Positions 61,943 to 64,000 of a stretch of DNA of 64,000 nt are shown here, in pieces (position 1 is the stretch's first letter; each line of letters begins with the position of its first letter). The stretch comes from an uncultured Desulfosarcina sp. (GTDB lineage Bacteria; Desulfobacterota; Desulfobacteria; Desulfobacterales; Desulfosarcinaceae): contig NZ_OY764191.1 in assembly GCF_963668215.1 (NCBI RefSeq), positions 83,798 to 147,797 of the forward strand, read 5' to 3'. The translations under genes and the position numbers were made by a program. The notes under the pieces were generated by a model. That model worked only from the letters and a program-made list of their open reading frames with translations. It was not told the origin of the DNA and searched no databases.

Positions 61943-63143
61943 TGTAGAAGTTCAGATTTGATCTGACAGTTACCGATTCTGAGAAGGTGTCTGTCAGGTC
62001 AAGTTCAGGCTATTTTTTTCTCTTCCCAGAGTCGTTTGCCATCTTCAAGGGTTTCCATCGGGGTTCTGCCGCAGCACATTTTCCCCTGATGGGTTCGCTC
62101 ATGATTGTACTGTTCAAGCCACAGGTCAAGATCAAACTGAAGCGTTTCGATATCCCGATAAATCTTCTTTCTGAAGGTCACCTGATAAAATTCCTGTAGC
62201 ATGGTTTTGTGGAAGCGTTCGCAGATACCGTTGGTTTGCGGCGATCTGGCCTTGGTCTTGGTGTGTTCGATGTCGTTAATAGCCAGATACAATTGATAAT
62301 CGTGGGTTTCAGCTTTGCCGCAATACTCGGTACCCCTGTCGGTTAAGACGCGAAGCAGCGGCAACTCATGCTTTTCATAAAAGGGCAGCACCTTATCATT
62401 GAGCAAATCGGCAGCAGTGATCGGCGTCTTGGTGGTATAGAGTTTGGCAAAACCGACCTTGGCATACGTATCGATAAAGGTTTGCTGATAGATCCTGCCC
62501 ACGCCCTTAAGGGTTCCGACATAAAAGGTATCCTGTGATCCCAGATAACCTGGATGAGCCGTCTCGATCTCCCCAGCAGCGATGTCGTCTTGCTTTTTCC
62601 GTTCTAATGCCTGGACCTGGCTTTCGGTAAGAATCAGATTCTCCTTGGCCATTTTGTCCTCAAGGGCCTTGAGCCGGTCTTTAAAGCGAGCCAATTGGTG
62701 ACGCAGCCATACACACCGGACACCACTGGGGGAAATGAACACGCCCCGCTTACGCAATTCGTTGCTGGCACGCACTTGGCCAAAGGCCGGTTGTTCAACG
62801 GCATAGGCTACGACAGCAGCCTCGGTTATTTCGTCTGTGCGGTTTTTAATATTGGGTTTGCGGCGGTTTTGATCGACGAGGGCATCGACGCCGCCTTGTT
62901 CAACGGCATTTTGATAGCGGTAAAAGGTGTCACGGGAAAGCCCCATGATCCGGCAGGCTTTGGATACGTTGCCCAGTTCCTCGGCCAGGTTCAACAATCC
63001 GATCTTGTGTTTGATGACGGTTTTGGTACCATTCAGCATGAGGGTTACCTCCTATGGTTTTGGTGGTTTGGTTGCCACCTTCATCAAAACCGGTAACCCT
63101 CACTTTTTCAAGTGCGTTGTCAGATCAAATCGAAACTAATCCA
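61943..63143. mobile_element. IS481-family element, 1201 bp, 7-bp target duplication
   Basis: Flanked by TCTAATG on both sides (61936-61942 and 63144-63150). The 26-bp ends match each other at 21 positions, both starting TG and ending GATTTGATCTGACA. It contains one transposase gene. The direct repeats join the interrupted gene in frame, which confirms the boundaries. Confidence 0.88.
62005..63039 (-). CDS. IS481-family transposase
   Basis: 344 aa. The N-terminal helix-turn-helix is VSKACRIMGLSRDTFYRYQNA. The integrase core has Asp in GSQDTFYVGTL, Asp in RVLTDRGTEYCG and Glu in NGICERFHKTML. The C-terminus LEQYNHERTHQGKMCCGRTPMETL is typical of the family. ATG at 63039 follows GGAGGTAACC. 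Full length. Confidence 0.92.
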   Translation of the reverse strand: MLNGTKTVIKHKIGLLNLAEELGNVSKACRIMGLSRDTFYRYQNAVEQGGVDALVDQNRRKPNIKNRTDEITEAAVVAYAVEQPAFGQVRASNELRKRGVFISPSGVRCVWLRHQLARFKDRLKALEDKMAKENLILTESQVQALERKKQDDIAAGEIETAHPGYLGSQDTFYVGTLKGVGRIYQQTFIDTYAKVGFAKLYTTKTPITAADLLNDKVLPFYEKHELPLLRVLTDRGTEYCGKAETHDYQLYLAINDIEHTKTKARSPQTNGICERFHKTMLQEFYQVTFRKKIYRDIETLQFDLDLWLEQYNHERTHQGKMCCGRTPMETLEDGKRLWEEKKIA

Positions 63144-63197
63144 TCTAATGCTAAGATTTTTGTATCATCTGGCCCAAATACAAATTTCCATGAAAAC

Positions 63198-63275
63198 TGC
63201 TAACAAATCGGTCAACCGGATGCCAAACCCACCACTTCGTTCTGGGTTTGTCACCAGTTACTTCAACCGTTCTAC
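63198..63275. other. attC-like recombination site 2
   Basis: TGCTAAC (63198-63204) at the left and GTTCTAC (63269-63275) at the right. Inner pairing is strong: CAAACCCA with TGGGTTTG around a 12-nt loop, extended by AACCGGATG with CACCAGTT (one extra base). The restored stop codon of the split Ntn-hydrolase gene is the TAA in the left box. The next gene starts 10 bp after the right box. Confidence 0.55.
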
Positions 63276-63284
63276 ACTATCGAA

Positions 63285-63722
63285 ATGAAACGTTTGAATG
63301 AAATAACATTGATGTGGGGGATTTTCGACCTGTTGGCCATTGTTTGGTACATGGGATTGAACATCTATCACGGAAAGCTGCCTATAGCCAACGATGTCCA
63401 ATTGATTATTGAAAATACGACTTCCTTTGGATTACCTTCTTTGATGTATGTAGCATTTTTGGGGATTCTTGTTTATTTCTCACTTTTGGCATCTGGATTC
63501 TATCTCATCAAGCGTAAAAAAGCTGGGGCAATAATCAGCTACATTCAGACACCATTTAGGCTTATAGTGGTAATTCCGCCTTCAATCTTCTTCATTCTTT
63601 GGCCCTTGAAATATCTGTTTGAGAAACCGCCAATCATTGTTGGGGTTATTTTGATAATACTAAGTGAACTTTGTAAGTTATTCACTGTCATTAAATGGCA
63701 TAGAAGTCTTGGCAACGTATAA
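63285..63722 (+). CDS. small four-helix membrane protein (cassette gene)
   Basis: 145 aa with four hydrophobic helices (near 10-25, 50-75, 85-108, 115-135). It has short loops with SYIQTPFRLIVVIPPSIFF and LWPLKYLFEKPP. It resembles anonymous membrane proteins that I associate with chromosomal integron cassettes, but I cannot name a family. It starts just after an attC-like site and its TAA lies in the left box of the next one. AT-rich like its neighbours. Confidence 0.6.
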   Translation: MKRLNEITLMWGIFDLLAIVWYMGLNIYHGKLPIANDVQLIIENTTSFGLPSLMYVAFLGILVYFSLLASGFYLIKRKKAGAIISYIQTPFRLIVVIPPSIFFILWPLKYLFEKPPIIVGVILIILSELCKLFTVIKWHRSLGNV

Positions 63723-63840
63723 CCTGCCACTTAAGCGGGACCGGGAAAAGCGGTGGCATTTTGAAAGTTCATATTTTCTTTAAAATCTGATGTTTTATGA
63801 AAATATACCGCGGCTTGTTTCCCGGCCCCTTAGTTCGAAC
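63717..63840. other. attC-like recombination site 3
   Basis: Left GTATAAC (63717-63723) contains the stop codon of the membrane protein, and right boxes GTTCGAA/GTTCAAA occur near 63834-63847. The stem AAGCGGGACCGGGAAAAGCGG pairs with CCGCGGCTTG-TTTCCCGGCCCCTT. A variable AT-rich middle of about 55 bp gives a total near 124 bp, similar in size and style to the long attC repeats of Vibrio. Box matches are looser than in site 1. Confidence 0.45.
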
Positions 63841-63968
63841 GTTCAAAATCAGCTGTCTTCAACCACGATAAGATTGTCCTAATCTCCAGTTATTGGCACA
63901 AAGAAATCGATAAAATAGGGTGACACTCCCGAGTGTAAAAATCAATTTTACCTAAAGGAGTGTATCCC

Positions 63969-64000
63969 ATGACAAGGAAAAAGAAAAGACGGTCAGCCGG
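63969..64000 (+). CDS. start of a gene cut by the window edge, possibly a transposase
   Basis: Only 10 codons are visible: MTRKKKRRSA. AAAGGAG lies 11 nt before the ATG. Just upstream, GGGTGACACTCC (63920) and GGAGTGTATCCC (63957) form an inverted pair. A basic N-terminus of this kind is frequent in IS transposase OrfA proteins, but nothing more can be said. Confidence 0.25.
   Translation, partial: MTRKKKRRSA

Larger units (their letters stand above)
61342..63203 (+). pseudogene. proteasome-like Ntn hydrolase gene split by IS481
   Basis: The present frame (61342-61947, 201 aa) starts MTFILNILQKEMSIMAADDKAF. After Met removal Thr1 and Asp17 fall where proteasome and HslV peptidases have them, and NKITLHANKNLALGMAGNTQD corresponds to their Lys33-Ile ... 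AG strand. If the IS481 element and one TCTAATG copy are removed, TCT AAT GCT AAG joins in frame and the protein continues NAKIFVSSGPNTNFHENC to TAA at 63201-63203, giving about 217 aa. The insertion replaces the last 17-18 residues by Val-stop. The core fold may survive. Confidence 0.5.

Noticed and set aside
63720..63850. Simple transcription terminator
   Set aside because: The hairpin arms are split by about 55 bp and no T run follows; the placement of the stop codon in the left box fits an attC-like site better.

Overview
The window is a GC-rich chromosomal segment of a strictly anaerobic, probably sulfate-reducing Desulfobacterota (Desulfosarcina/Desulfobacteraceae-like). This is inferred from gene content: a HoxEFU-type NAD-linked hydrogenase diaphorase, many Cache-type histidine kinases, SLC13/DASS and TauE/SafE anion transporters, sigma-54 promoters, cysteine desulfidase and DUF6502/DUF5666 proteins. 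No rRNA or tRNA gene was seen. One short AT-rich stretch (about 59.5-64.0 kb) differs sharply in composition and looks acquired.

Layout. 0-2.9 kb, minus strand: hoxE-hoxF-hoxU (last one cut by the window edge) behind a good sigma-54 promoter. 2.9-8.4 kb: a mobile-element zone with a 143-bp MITE, a DUF4185/DUF5005-like lipoprotein, a small zinc-ribbon reading frame with an in-frame TGA, an IS4-family and a large IS110-family transposase. 8.4-23.2 kb: housekeeping and signalling genes (nitrilase-family amidase, DUF6502+DUF5666 pair, acyl-CoA ligase, dienoyl-CoA isomerase-like crotonase, SET protein, cold-shock protein, DisA-like sensor, PAS protein, FAD oxidoreductase, 7TM histidine kinase with pentapeptide-repeat protein).

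23.6-52.5 kb is one large plus-strand regulatory and transport region. It holds universal stress proteins, a CBS-ACT protein and a Pat-like protein acetyltransferase. Then come three related modules, each with a Cache histidine kinase, single-domain response regulator(s) and membrane transporters (two unusual SLC13/DASS permeases, one CDF-NifX fusion, one TauE/SafE permease). It ends with a PEP-synthase-like protein, another histidine kinase and an NtrC-type sigma-54 activator. Four promoters in this region combine a palindrome TTTACA-N3-TGTAAA with a GG-N10-GC type -24/-12 element, so I infer one shared sigma-54 regulon, possibly driven by the NtrC-type regulator at its 3' end.

52.5-54.4 kb: an IS110/IS1111-type element inserted in a REP-like palindrome. 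54.4-59.5 kb, minus strand: two SPFH proteins, a flippase and an L-cysteine desulfidase. 59.9-63.9 kb: AT-rich small genes separated by three attC-like palindromes, with stop codons lying inside the attC left boxes. This looks like an integron cassette array without a visible integrase. Its cargo is a two-gene HEPN-like cassette, a proteasome-like Ntn hydrolase split by an IS481 element with a 7-bp target duplication, and a four-helix membrane protein.

Across the GC-rich part, at least seven intergenic arrays of 7-bp-period repeats lie downstream of stop codons, several as inverted pairs. They are the most consistent non-coding signal in the window.
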